From: Deferribacteraceae bacterium
Lineage (GTDB): Bacteria; Chrysiogenota; Deferribacteres; Deferribacterales; JAISNW01
Direction of reading: 5' to 3'
NCBI GenBank assembly: GCA_031256375.1
Contig: JAIRQX010000089.1
Span: 1-39,578, forward strand
Length of the DNA: 39,578 nt
The notes beneath the pieces were generated by a model. It was not told the DNA's origin. It ran no database searches and was given only the letters and a program-made list of their open reading frames with translations. Made by a program: the position numbers and the translations under genes. Numbering within the stretch: the first letter of the stretch is position 1; every line of letters begins with the position of its first letter. This document shows positions 34,601 through 39,578 of this stretch, in pieces.

Positions 34601-34781
34601 AGTTAATATCAATGAATTTGGGCGTTTCGATAAACTGATTTCCTCTGTTGACAGGGCAAAAGCAAAAGCCTACTTTGAAAAGATTGAAGGGCAGACGGTT
34701 TCCATTTTTGCAACGAGCAGTAAAACCTCGAGATTGCTGAGAGAATTTCTGTTAAAGGGCGGGTTTGACATAGAAGGTTGA
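31665..34781 (+). CDS. hsdR: Type I restriction endonuclease/translocase subunit
   Basis: HsdR pumps unmethylated DNA past the complex and cuts it. The 1038 residues contain an N-terminal PD-(D/E)xK-type nuclease with the ELK motif (156-158) after a conserved acidic strand. The SF2 helicase motor has Walker A TTGSGKT (295-301, Lys300) and the DEAH box (405-408), followed by AFFGFTGTPI-like motif III. Motifs V and VI appear in VVDQMLTGFDSKW and IIQAFSRTNRL, and a helical C-terminus binds the methylase. It starts at TTG31665 with AGGAGG (31652-31657) seven bases ahead and 11 bases after hsdS. All motor and nuclease motifs look intact, so the system is probably active. Confidence 0.95.
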   Translation: MFNRESDFEKALVELLLAEKGWREVIYNPTEQDLINNWAKILYENNKDIDKLNCKPLTDGEMAQILEQINSLKTPLRLNGFINGKSVSIVRDNPDDTLHFGKEVSLKIYDRMEIAAGKSSYQIARQPRFFARSAIISDRRGDIMLLINGMPLFHIELKKSGVPISQATNQIEFYAKNGIFTGLFSLVQIFVAMTPEDTVYFANPGPERRFNPDFYFNWADFNNEPIRDWKNIASHLISIPMAHQLIGFYTVADTADGVLKVMRSYQFYAAHAITDRVAKIKWGGNNLLGGYIWHTTGSGKTMTSFKSAQLIANSKDADKVVFLMDRIELGTQSLKEYRAFAEENESVQGTENSGVLLSKLKSNDLADTLIVTSIQKMSQIKDENGGKNAKDIEIISKKRIVIIVDEAHRSTFGGMLLTIKDTLPEAVFFGFTGTPIHDENRRKDNTTSDIFGDELHRYSIADGIRDKNVLGFDPYKVMTFKDKDVRTAVALDKAKAVGNTAEEQIKDVFADPKKKKIYDKFMNELGMAGTWDVNNEYIKGIEDFMPDEQYNEVHYKMVVKDILENWLTLSQNNKFHAIFATHSIPQAIDYYRLIKSKKPDLKITALFDPNVDFDDSPDSSKIKEDGLIEIITDYNQRFNQTFDIACHARFKKDIAARLAHKDAYKMIDRTPGKQLDLLIVVDQMLTGFDSKWINTLYMDKVRRYADIIQAFSRTNRLNGSDKPFGTIRYYRKPHTMERNIAEAVKLYSGDKPFDLFVSKLEGNIKMMNLKFEEISMVFSGAGVPDFSKLPYDKESRGKFAKLFKELTAHLEAATIQGFKWEQTDFEMAFDERTYLILALRYKELFGESGGGNGDYDAPYDLDGYLTEIDTGKIDNDYMNSRFEKYLKTLGSSDEKVKVDALNDLHNTFSMLTQEEQRYAAIFLHDIQRGEAAIEDGKTLRDYITEYLMDEKNAQIEKVSTIFGLDKNLLVELTKQRLIEVNINEFGRFDKLISSVDRAKAKAYFEKIEGQTVSIFATSSKTSRLLREFLLKGGFDIEG

Positions 34782-34815
34782 GGCGAGTTTGCTATAAACT
34801 CAGAATTATGATAGA

Positions 34816-35589
34816 TTGTTTTGTATGAGAGACAGAATACAGGAGCTTTACGCACTTGAACAGTTGTCAGGCGGCAATAGTTGTGTTCACAGATTGCACC
34901 CGACTGTAAAGCTGTTGACGACAGTATTCTTTATCATAACCGTCGTTTCTTTTGACAGATATGCTTTCGGGCGGCTGATTCCGTATATTTTTTATCCTAC
35001 TCTTATGATGGCGCTTTCCGAAATCCCTTATATTATGTTACTGAAAAGGTTTTTAGTAACACTTCCGTTTTGCCTGTTTGCAGGGGTAACAAACGTAATA
35101 TTTGACAATGAGCCTGCTTTTTTGATAGGCGGGGTAGCGGTCAGTTATGGTCTTGTTTCCCTTTTTACAATCCTGTTCAGAACATATTTGTGTGTTATGG
35201 CTCTTTTGGTTCTTATATCCGTAACGCCGTTTTCGGAGATTACAAAATCAATGCGCAGATTAAAAGCGCCCCACATATTTATTGTTATTTTTGAAATGAC
35301 ATACCGTTATATCGCCGTATTGTTTGAAGAAGCATACTCCATGTATATTGCCTACACATTAAGAAGCGCAGGTGCGAAAGGGATCAGAATTAAAGATATG
35401 GGCAGTTTTGTGGGACAATTGGTGCTTCGCAGCCTTGACCGCGCCGAGCGTGTCTATAACGCAATGAAATGCAGAGGATATGCTCTGCACAATTTGCCGC
35501 AGAGTACAAGGAAGCTAACACATAAAGACTTAATCTTTTTAGCTGTTACCTGCTTTTTATGCGCAGCATTTCGTTGTATTGTTTTTTAA
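34816..35589 (+). CDS. cbiQ: ECF transporter T component, CbiQ/EcfT family (orphan)
   Basis: This is the membrane coupling subunit of energy-coupling-factor vitamin/metal importers; the CbiQ branch usually serves cobalt or nickel. Up to 257 residues with about five hydrophobic helices precede the coupling motifs KSMRRLKAPHIF, TLRSAGAKGIR and YNAMKCRGYAL. The latter two contain the Arg-Gly-type coupling sequence that contacts the ATPases. The true start may be ATG34825 rather than TTG34816; neither has a clear ribosome site. Expected partners cbiM/S-component and cbiO/ecfA are absent: the gene lies alone between hsdR and a repeat element. Confidence 0.85.
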   Translation: MFCMRDRIQELYALEQLSGGNSCVHRLHPTVKLLTTVFFIITVVSFDRYAFGRLIPYIFYPTLMMALSEIPYIMLLKRFLVTLPFCLFAGVTNVIFDNEPAFLIGGVAVSYGLVSLFTILFRTYLCVMALLVLISVTPFSEITKSMRRLKAPHIFIVIFEMTYRYIAVLFEEAYSMYIAYTLRSAGAKGIRIKDMGSFVGQLVLRSLDRAERVYNAMKCRGYALHNLPQSTRKLTHKDLIFLAVTCFLCAAFRCIVF

Positions 35590-35615
35590 TGCCGACCTGC
35601 AATTGAAAAAACAAT

Positions 35616-35866
35616 TATGGCAGTTCCACATTACATTGACCGTCTTTGTGAGCAACGTTGTGACGAAGCAATTCAGAATAAATAATCTGGATTGCCGCGC
35701 CCTCGGCTCGCAAAGACGAACAATGGCAGGATGCACAGCGCAGCGACTCATGAGCATAGTGCGTCTTTGCGAGGAGCAACGCGACGAAGCAATCCAGAAT
35801 AAAACAATCTGGATTGCCGCGATGTAGGTGCGGTAATAACGATCAATGTAAAGTGGAACAGCTATA
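35616..35866. mobile_element. MITE-like palindromic repeat, copy B (compound)
   Basis: The 251-base element lies between convergent genes. The left end TATGGCAGTTCCAC (35616-35629) and the right end, read inverted as TATAGCTGTTCCAC, continue as matching terminal repeats for about 28 bases with four or so differences. Inside are two direct copies of a roughly 60-base unit (35641-35699 and 35762-35821), each with CAAT-C-AG/CTGGATTG arms. Its left half also forms CGTCTTTGTGAG/CTCGCAAAGACG (35641-35652 and 35707-35718). No protein is encoded. Frames crossing it are repeat translations. Confidence 0.7.
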
Positions 35867-35899
35867 ATAAACGAAGAGCGGATGAGTATGAGCAAATAA

Positions 35900-36550
35900 T
35901 CAAGCCAGTGTCAGAATAGCGCCTTTATATATAAAATAAATCCCCGACAAAAAGATTACCGCTATAAAAATTTTTCTTGCTAATGATATGTATTTAAGCG
36001 CCGTTCCTCCAAAAAGTGATAACAGTAGGAGCGCCGCTGATGTGCCTACTCCGAAAGCCGCCATAGATAAAGCTCCTAGAAGAATATTAGCGCTTGCCGC
36101 CGAAGTTGCCAGCGCGCTGAAAATAAATCCGCAGGGCAAAAAACCAAGCGTTACGCCGGTGAGATATGGGGAAGAGAAAAAGGGGAGACGTTCAATAATA
36201 AAACCAACTTTTTTAGGTAACGGAAAACGCTTGCCGGAGGCTGTGAGTAAAGCATAAATTACCAGCAGAAATCCTGCTGCAATAAGTATGATTTTCTGTG
36301 CCGGCATAACCGACTTTGTGACAACGGCAAGGGTTCCAAGCCCGCCGGCAAAGCCTCCCATAAATGCGTAAGTGGTTGTACGCCCCAGATTATATTTGAC
36401 CTGCGGCAGCAGAAAGTTAAACAAGGACGGCGGCGCTACGTTCCTTGTTGATATGTACAGAACAAAAGGGTGGCACATTGCCACACAATGGGCAAATCCA
36501 CCGGAGATTCCAATTATGAACGCGGAAAAAATAATTACACAGTTGTTCAT
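35900..36550 (-). CDS. TauE/SafE (UreH-like) family membrane protein
   Basis: This 216-residue integral membrane protein has about six helices in two halves. Each half carries a signature: GGFAHCVAMCHP near residues 17-29, and GFLPCGFIFSAL in the second half. These His/Cys/Pro motifs identify the UreH-like branch of the TauE/SafE (LysE) superfamily, often found with metal or cytochrome-oxidase assembly genes. A metal or small-molecule export role is plausible but not shown. Its start overlaps the upstream rlu gene stop by four bases (36547-36550), so the two are co-transcribed on the minus strand. Confidence 0.8.
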   Translation of the reverse strand: MNNCVIIFSAFIIGISGGFAHCVAMCHPFVLYISTRNVAPPSLFNFLLPQVKYNLGRTTTYAFMGGFAGGLGTLAVVTKSVMPAQKIILIAAGFLLVIYALLTASGKRFPLPKKVGFIIERLPFFSSPYLTGVTLGFLPCGFIFSALATSAASANILLGALSMAAFGVGTSAALLLLSLFGGTALKYISLARKIFIAVIFLSGIYFIYKGAILTLA

Positions 36551-37314
36551 AATATCTGCACAAACGCATCTTTATAAGGGCTTTCAGCGCTTACTCCATT
36601 TATTGTAACCTTGTAACAGTGCAACATTATACGCTGCGGCAATAATTCATCTTCGGTCTCTTTGCCGTTACTGCCGTAAAGATGGTCGCCGACAATAGGA
36701 TACCCTATATAAGCACATACTGCCCGTATCTGGTGTCTGCCCGCGCTTTCAAGCGTGACATCAACAAGGCTTTTTCCGTTTGACCTCTTCAGGCAGCGAA
36801 AATATATCTTTTTCCCTTTTTCAGTTTCTTTTACCGCAACTTTGCGTCTTTTACAGGCGTCTATAGACCACATGCCCGTACACTCATCAGGAAAATCGCC
36901 ATAAACCCAAGCATAATAGTTTTTTTGTCCGTATTCAGCATTAACGGTTTCATTTAGGGCGGATACAATGCCATCCACGCCATAGTCCAGACGTGAAATC
37001 AGCCTGTATCCCTGAAAGCTGCCTTTAATCACATCATCAAGGCATAATGTATCAAGCGGCGTTTGCCGCTCAGTATGGATAAAAGGGGGTTTGTACAGAA
37101 AAAGTATTCCATTTCCGTTTTGTATCAAAAATTCAGAAAGATCATACGTTATGTCGGGAAAGTTAATATCGATCTTATAATTTTTATCGCCGGCGGCTTC
37201 TATGTCTTTAATAATTTTTGTACCCTCCAGTGTGATTTTCCCTGTATGTATCAGCTCCTTTGTAAACCGGCGTGAAAAATTATACTGCCGCGCCAAATAT
37301 GAGGACAGCCTCAC
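36547..37314 (-). CDS. RluA-family RNA pseudouridine synthase
   Basis: This 255-residue pseudouridine synthase has an N-terminal S4-like segment (about 1-45, RLSSYLARQYNFSRRFTKELI) and the catalytic motif SRLDYGVDGI with Asp110. The usual HRLDxxTSG of RluA/C/D is altered in three places, so the RNA target is uncertain. The later SAGRHQIRAVCAYIGYPIVGDHLYG block is the classic RluA C-terminal motif. Translation starts at GTG (37312-37314) with GGAGG six bases upstream (37321-37325 on the + strand). It faces prmA across a 43-base divergent gap. Confidence 0.88.
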   Translation of the reverse strand: MRLSSYLARQYNFSRRFTKELIHTGKITLEGTKIIKDIEAAGDKNYKIDINFPDITYDLSEFLIQNGNGILFLYKPPFIHTERQTPLDTLCLDDVIKGSFQGYRLISRLDYGVDGIVSALNETVNAEYGQKNYYAWVYGDFPDECTGMWSIDACKRRKVAVKETEKGKKIYFRCLKRSNGKSLVDVTLESAGRHQIRAVCAYIGYPIVGDHLYGSNGKETEDELLPQRIMLHCYKVTINGVSAESPYKDAFVQIL

Positions 37315-37357
37315 TTTTATCCTCCACCCAATTTATTGTTGATATATAACAACTATT

Positions 37358-38155
37358 GTGATACGCACTCATATGCTTGAATACCGTTTGTCATCTATGC
37401 CAGCGTCGCTGAAAAAGAAATTAACCGGACAAGGCATTAATATCATAGAAGAGAAATTCAATCAACGTAAAAGCTGGCTTTTATATGTAACTTCCAATAT
37501 TGATAGGTTACTTAACCGATATGAAATTGACTACATACATCAGGATATTAAAGATACAGGATGGGATACGCTTTGGCGAGATTACATTAAAGACGGATGG
37601 TTAACCGATAATGTTTATTTTTGTTTTGAAAATAAAGATTTCAGAGATAAACGTTTGTCAATTCAAATAAATCCTGCATTAGCCTTCGGCACCGGAGGGC
37701 ATTCAACCACACAGATAGCTGCGCGGCTTTTGGAAAGGGTGGCAAACAGGCGCACTGTACTTGATATAGGTACAGGGAGCGGCATTTTGGCTATCCTTGC
37801 CTCTTTAACCGGCGCCAAAAAAGTGTTTGCGTGTGACACAGACTCAGTTGCGATAATGAATGCAAAAGAAAATACCGGACTAAACAGCCGTGATAATATT
37901 TACTTATGGACCGGAGGGATAGAAAGTTTTGCTGTGAAGTCAAAACCATCGGTAGTTGTAGCAAATATAATAAGCTCTGTGCTGAAATGCCTACATCCAT
38001 ATGTACTTGCGCTGAATCCGGAGTACATAATCTATTCAGGCTTAACGCTAAAAGAAAAGGATAAATTTTTTTCATCAATTCCCACAAAAGGATATAAGCC
38101 GGATGAAATTCTTGTTATAAATGAGTGGTGCGGCATACGGTTTAAAATGATATGA
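37358..38155 (+). CDS. prmA: Ribosomal protein L11 methyltransferase
   Basis: PrmA trimethylates ribosomal protein L11. The up to 265 residues have a short N-terminal substrate-recognition domain, the linker FGTGGHSTTQIAARLLE and the SAM-binding domain with motif I VLDIGTGSGILAIL and ACDTDSVAIMNAKEN. The NxxxxL-type motif IV is present as VVANIISSVL. The start may be GTG37358 or ATG37373; neither has a visible ribosome site, and the leader is short. The stop overlaps the rsmE start by four bases. With rsmE and tadA it forms a translation-apparatus modification operon. Confidence 0.92.
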   Translation: MIRTHMLEYRLSSMPASLKKKLTGQGINIIEEKFNQRKSWLLYVTSNIDRLLNRYEIDYIHQDIKDTGWDTLWRDYIKDGWLTDNVYFCFENKDFRDKRLSIQINPALAFGTGGHSTTQIAARLLERVANRRTVLDIGTGSGILAILASLTGAKKVFACDTDSVAIMNAKENTGLNSRDNIYLWTGGIESFAVKSKPSVVVANIISSVLKCLHPYVLALNPEYIIYSGLTLKEKDKFFSSIPTKGYKPDEILVINEWCGIRFKMI

Positions 38156-38844
38156 AACGCATATATATTCCTGTTTGTAATGCCGGTACATTTCAAATCA
38201 AAGATGAATCGCATCATTACCTTAAAAATGTCCTGCGCGCTCAAATAGGACAGCATATAGAAATTCTCACAGACAATGAGCTTCTTTCAGCGGAAATAAA
38301 TGATATTCAAAGACACAGCGCTTTTGTTCACATAATATCCCGGCATAAATTAACTCCGCCCGGATATGAACTGACCGTTTTTCAGGCGCTGTTAAAACGC
38401 GGATATATGGATGGCGTTGTAGAAAAATATGCTGAACTTGGCGTAACAAATATTGTTCCGCTTTTGACTGAACATAGTCTGCATAACGTAAAAGATAATT
38501 CTTTGCGCAGATACAAGGAGATAGCAAAAACAGCAGCCTTGCAAAGCGAGCAGAATTTTATTACCGAAATATGTACCCCTGTAGCTGTAAAAGATTTGAC
38601 CGCTTCGCATGACGCGGATAACATATTGTTTTATGAGCGTGCGTTGCATAAAACTCAACCGGAGATTATACATAAAAAAGTCAGGCTTATTATAGGTCCT
38701 GAGGGGGGGTTTAGTAAAAATGAGGTTGATTTTCTGACTGAATCAGGGTTTACCGCGATATCTCCCGTTTCATCAATTCTTAAAGCCGAAACTGCTGCGG
38801 TGGTATTTGCGGGATGGGTGCGGATAGCTTTGGAATCTTTATGA
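38152..38844 (+). CDS. rsmE: 16S rRNA m3U1498 methyltransferase
   Basis: RsmE methylates N3 of U1498 in 16S rRNA. The 230 residues have an N-terminal PUA-like domain (HHYLKNVLRAQIGQHIEILTDNE) and a C-terminal SPOUT knotted methyltransferase domain, with LIIGPEGGFSKNEVDFL and AISPVSSILKAETAAVVFAGW forming the SAM-binding knot. The usual LG-x-x-ILR-x-ETA is changed to ISPVSSILKAETA, with Lys in place of Arg. It is coupled on both sides: ATGA overlap with prmA and ATGA overlap (38841-38844) with tadA. Confidence 0.93.
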   Translation: MKRIYIPVCNAGTFQIKDESHHYLKNVLRAQIGQHIEILTDNELLSAEINDIQRHSAFVHIISRHKLTPPGYELTVFQALLKRGYMDGVVEKYAELGVTNIVPLLTEHSLHNVKDNSLRRYKEIAKTAALQSEQNFITEICTPVAVKDLTASHDADNILFYERALHKTQPEIIHKKVRLIIGPEGGFSKNEVDFLTESGFTAISPVSSILKAETAAVVFAGWVRIALESL

Positions 38845-39302
38845 TACACAAAGGGAAAATGCAGATTGCCATTAATGAAGCGTTAAAAGCGTATGCAGAG
38901 GGAGAGGTTCCCGTCGGGGCGGCAATTTTTCAGGGTGAAACGCTTATATCCACCGCCCACAACTGCAAAGAATCACTTAAACAAGCTACCGCTCATGCGG
39001 AGATAACGGCTATCAACCTTGCTTGTAAAATGGCTGGGGATTGGCGACTAAACGGTATGACTATGTATGTGACAGCCGAACCGTGTTTTATGTGCGCAGG
39101 GGCAATATTACAGGCGCGTATTGAAAAAGTTGTATTTGGCGTGTGTGAGCCGAAATTCGGCGGGGTGGTTACTCACGCGTCTCTGTTTGATATCCCGGGT
39201 TTAAACAGCAGAGTTGAATATATGGGAGGAGTTGAGGAAGAAACTATAGGTAATATCATGCGGCGTTTTTTTTCTGAATTAAGAAAAAATAAAACAGACT
39301 GA
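38841..39302 (+). CDS. tadA: tRNA adenosine(34) deaminase
   Basis: TadA makes inosine at the wobble position of tRNA-Arg(ACG). From ATG38841 the 153 residues hold the zinc/catalytic motif HAE (His52, Glu54) and PCFMC (Cys82, Cys85), with the family stretch CAGAILQARIEKVVFG. The start at 38841 forms the ATGA overlap with rsmE; an upstream in-frame ATG (38814) would lie inside rsmE, and ATG38859 is a shorter alternative. It is the last gene of the prmA-rsmE-tadA unit. A repeat copy begins eight bases after its stop. Confidence 0.93.
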   Translation: MIHKGKMQIAINEALKAYAEGEVPVGAAIFQGETLISTAHNCKESLKQATAHAEITAINLACKMAGDWRLNGMTMYVTAEPCFMCAGAILQARIEKVVFGVCEPKFGGVVTHASLFDIPGLNSRVEYMGGVEEETIGNIMRRFFSELRKNKTD

Positions 39303-39309
39303 AAAATTA

Positions 39310-39416
39310 TATAGCAGTTCCACTTTACATTAACCATTATTACCGCGACTTCGGCGCGGCAATCCAGATTGTTTATTCTCCTGGATTGCTTCGTCACTAC
39401 ATTCCTCGCAAAGACG
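39310..39416. mobile_element. MITE-like palindromic repeat, copy C (one end only)
   Basis: It starts TATAGCAGTTCCACTTTACA and carries CAATCCAG (39360-39367) against CTGGATTG (39381-39388), then TTCCTCGCAAAGACG. Over about 107 bases it closely follows the inverted right half of copy B, including TTATTACCGC and GCGGCAATCCAGATTGTT. No matching right terminal repeat is seen before the window ends, so it is truncated or diverged. Confidence 0.6.
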
Positions 39417-39466
39417 GGGTTTGTTCACGGGCTGTTGCGCTGCACATACTGCCGCTGCTAGTCATT

Positions 39467-39578
39467 GGATGTTGAAACCACCGGCGGAGCCGGTGAGAAT
39501 ATAAGAAGCGGTAGCGTAAAAGATGATATAAAAGCCTCCCGTGATGTTGTAAATAATATTTGGGGTTGCAAACCAAAT
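39467..39578 (+). CDS. Possible 5' part of an unidentified gene running off the window
   Basis: After a stop codon near 39463 the frame stays open to the window end (about 38 codons), encoding a hydrophilic sequence that includes GGAGENIRSGSVKDDIKAS and DVVNNIWG. The first possible start is TTG just before GATGTT; no ribosome site is evident. It contains a 7-bp hairpin CACCGGC-GGA-GCCGGTG (39479-39495). It may be coding or may simply be a non-coding structured spacer. Confidence 0.25.

Noticed and set aside
27840-34781. A novel defence island around hsdMSR
   Set aside because: The three genes are a standard type I system with nothing inserted between them; neighbours are housekeeping genes or repeats.
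35641-35821. Possible CRISPR-like direct repeats
   Set aside because: Only two roughly 60-base copies, each palindromic, inside a transposon-like element; no regular short spacers and no cas genes.
35557-35895. Frames on both strands across 35557-35895
   Set aside because: They are translations of the palindromic repeat copy B and share no protein-like features.

Overview
The window is chromosomal DNA of moderate GC from a diderm (Gram-negative) bacterium. It encodes an MlaE-MlaF-MlaD lipid transport system with a possible outer-membrane barrel, a three-gene secretion/pilus-type inner-membrane platform, HflK/HflC, and a futalosine-pathway menaquinone gene (mqnD). Citramalate synthase, a phosphoglycerate-mutase-like gene inside a threonine/lysine cluster, and a short ArgA fit anaerobic lineages such as Deferribacterota or Geobacter-like Desulfobacterota. 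I favour a Deferribacterota-like organism, but this is inference from gene content only. Nearly all genes lie on the + strand in tight, often 4-nt-overlapping operons.

Layout. 1-656: 3' end of purA. 661-772: a strong promoter and tRNA-Pro(GGG). 785-4147: a hybrid histidine kinase and an unrecognised 290-aa protein. 4245-6480: a GspL/PilM-like protein and two small single-pass proteins. 6514-7237: a SpoIIAA-like protein and a small membrane protein on the minus strand. 7355-12296: alpha-glucan phosphorylase, a hotdog thioesterase, hflK and hflC. 12347-13910: hemL and an AtpZ/AtpI-like protein. 13983-19696: an amino-acid cluster, hom, an apgM-like gene (probable homoserine kinase), lysC, cimA and a short argA. 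19909-25235: prfB, alr, mlaE, mlaF and mlaD. 25257-27622: mqnD, scpB, rluB-like and queD. 27623-34781: a MITE-like element, then a complete type I restriction-modification operon hsdM-hsdS-hsdR. 34816-35589: an orphan cbiQ/ecfT gene. 35616-35866: a second MITE-like element. 35900-37314 (minus): a TauE/SafE-UreH-like membrane protein and an RluA-family pseudouridine synthase. 37358-39302: prmA, rsmE and tadA. 39310-39578: a third repeat copy and an open frame running off the edge.

How the genes fit together. hom, the apgM-like gene and lysC supply most of the aspartate-to-threonine route. CimA opens isoleucine synthesis from pyruvate, which bypasses threonine deamination. MlaEFD has no adjacent mlaB or mlaC. 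Its long MlaD appears to carry its own C-terminal beta-barrel, resembling the minimal trans-envelope arrangement described in Veillonella parvula. The restriction-modification operon starts at the edge of a palindromic repeat, and its best promoter match straddles that boundary.

The most interesting points are the long MlaD, the apparent ATA start codon of mqnD, the homoserine-kinase replacement, the three copies of a TA-bounded palindromic repeat family, and the orphan GspL/PilM-like trio beside uncharacterised genes. I found no CRISPR array, rRNA, prophage or transposase gene.
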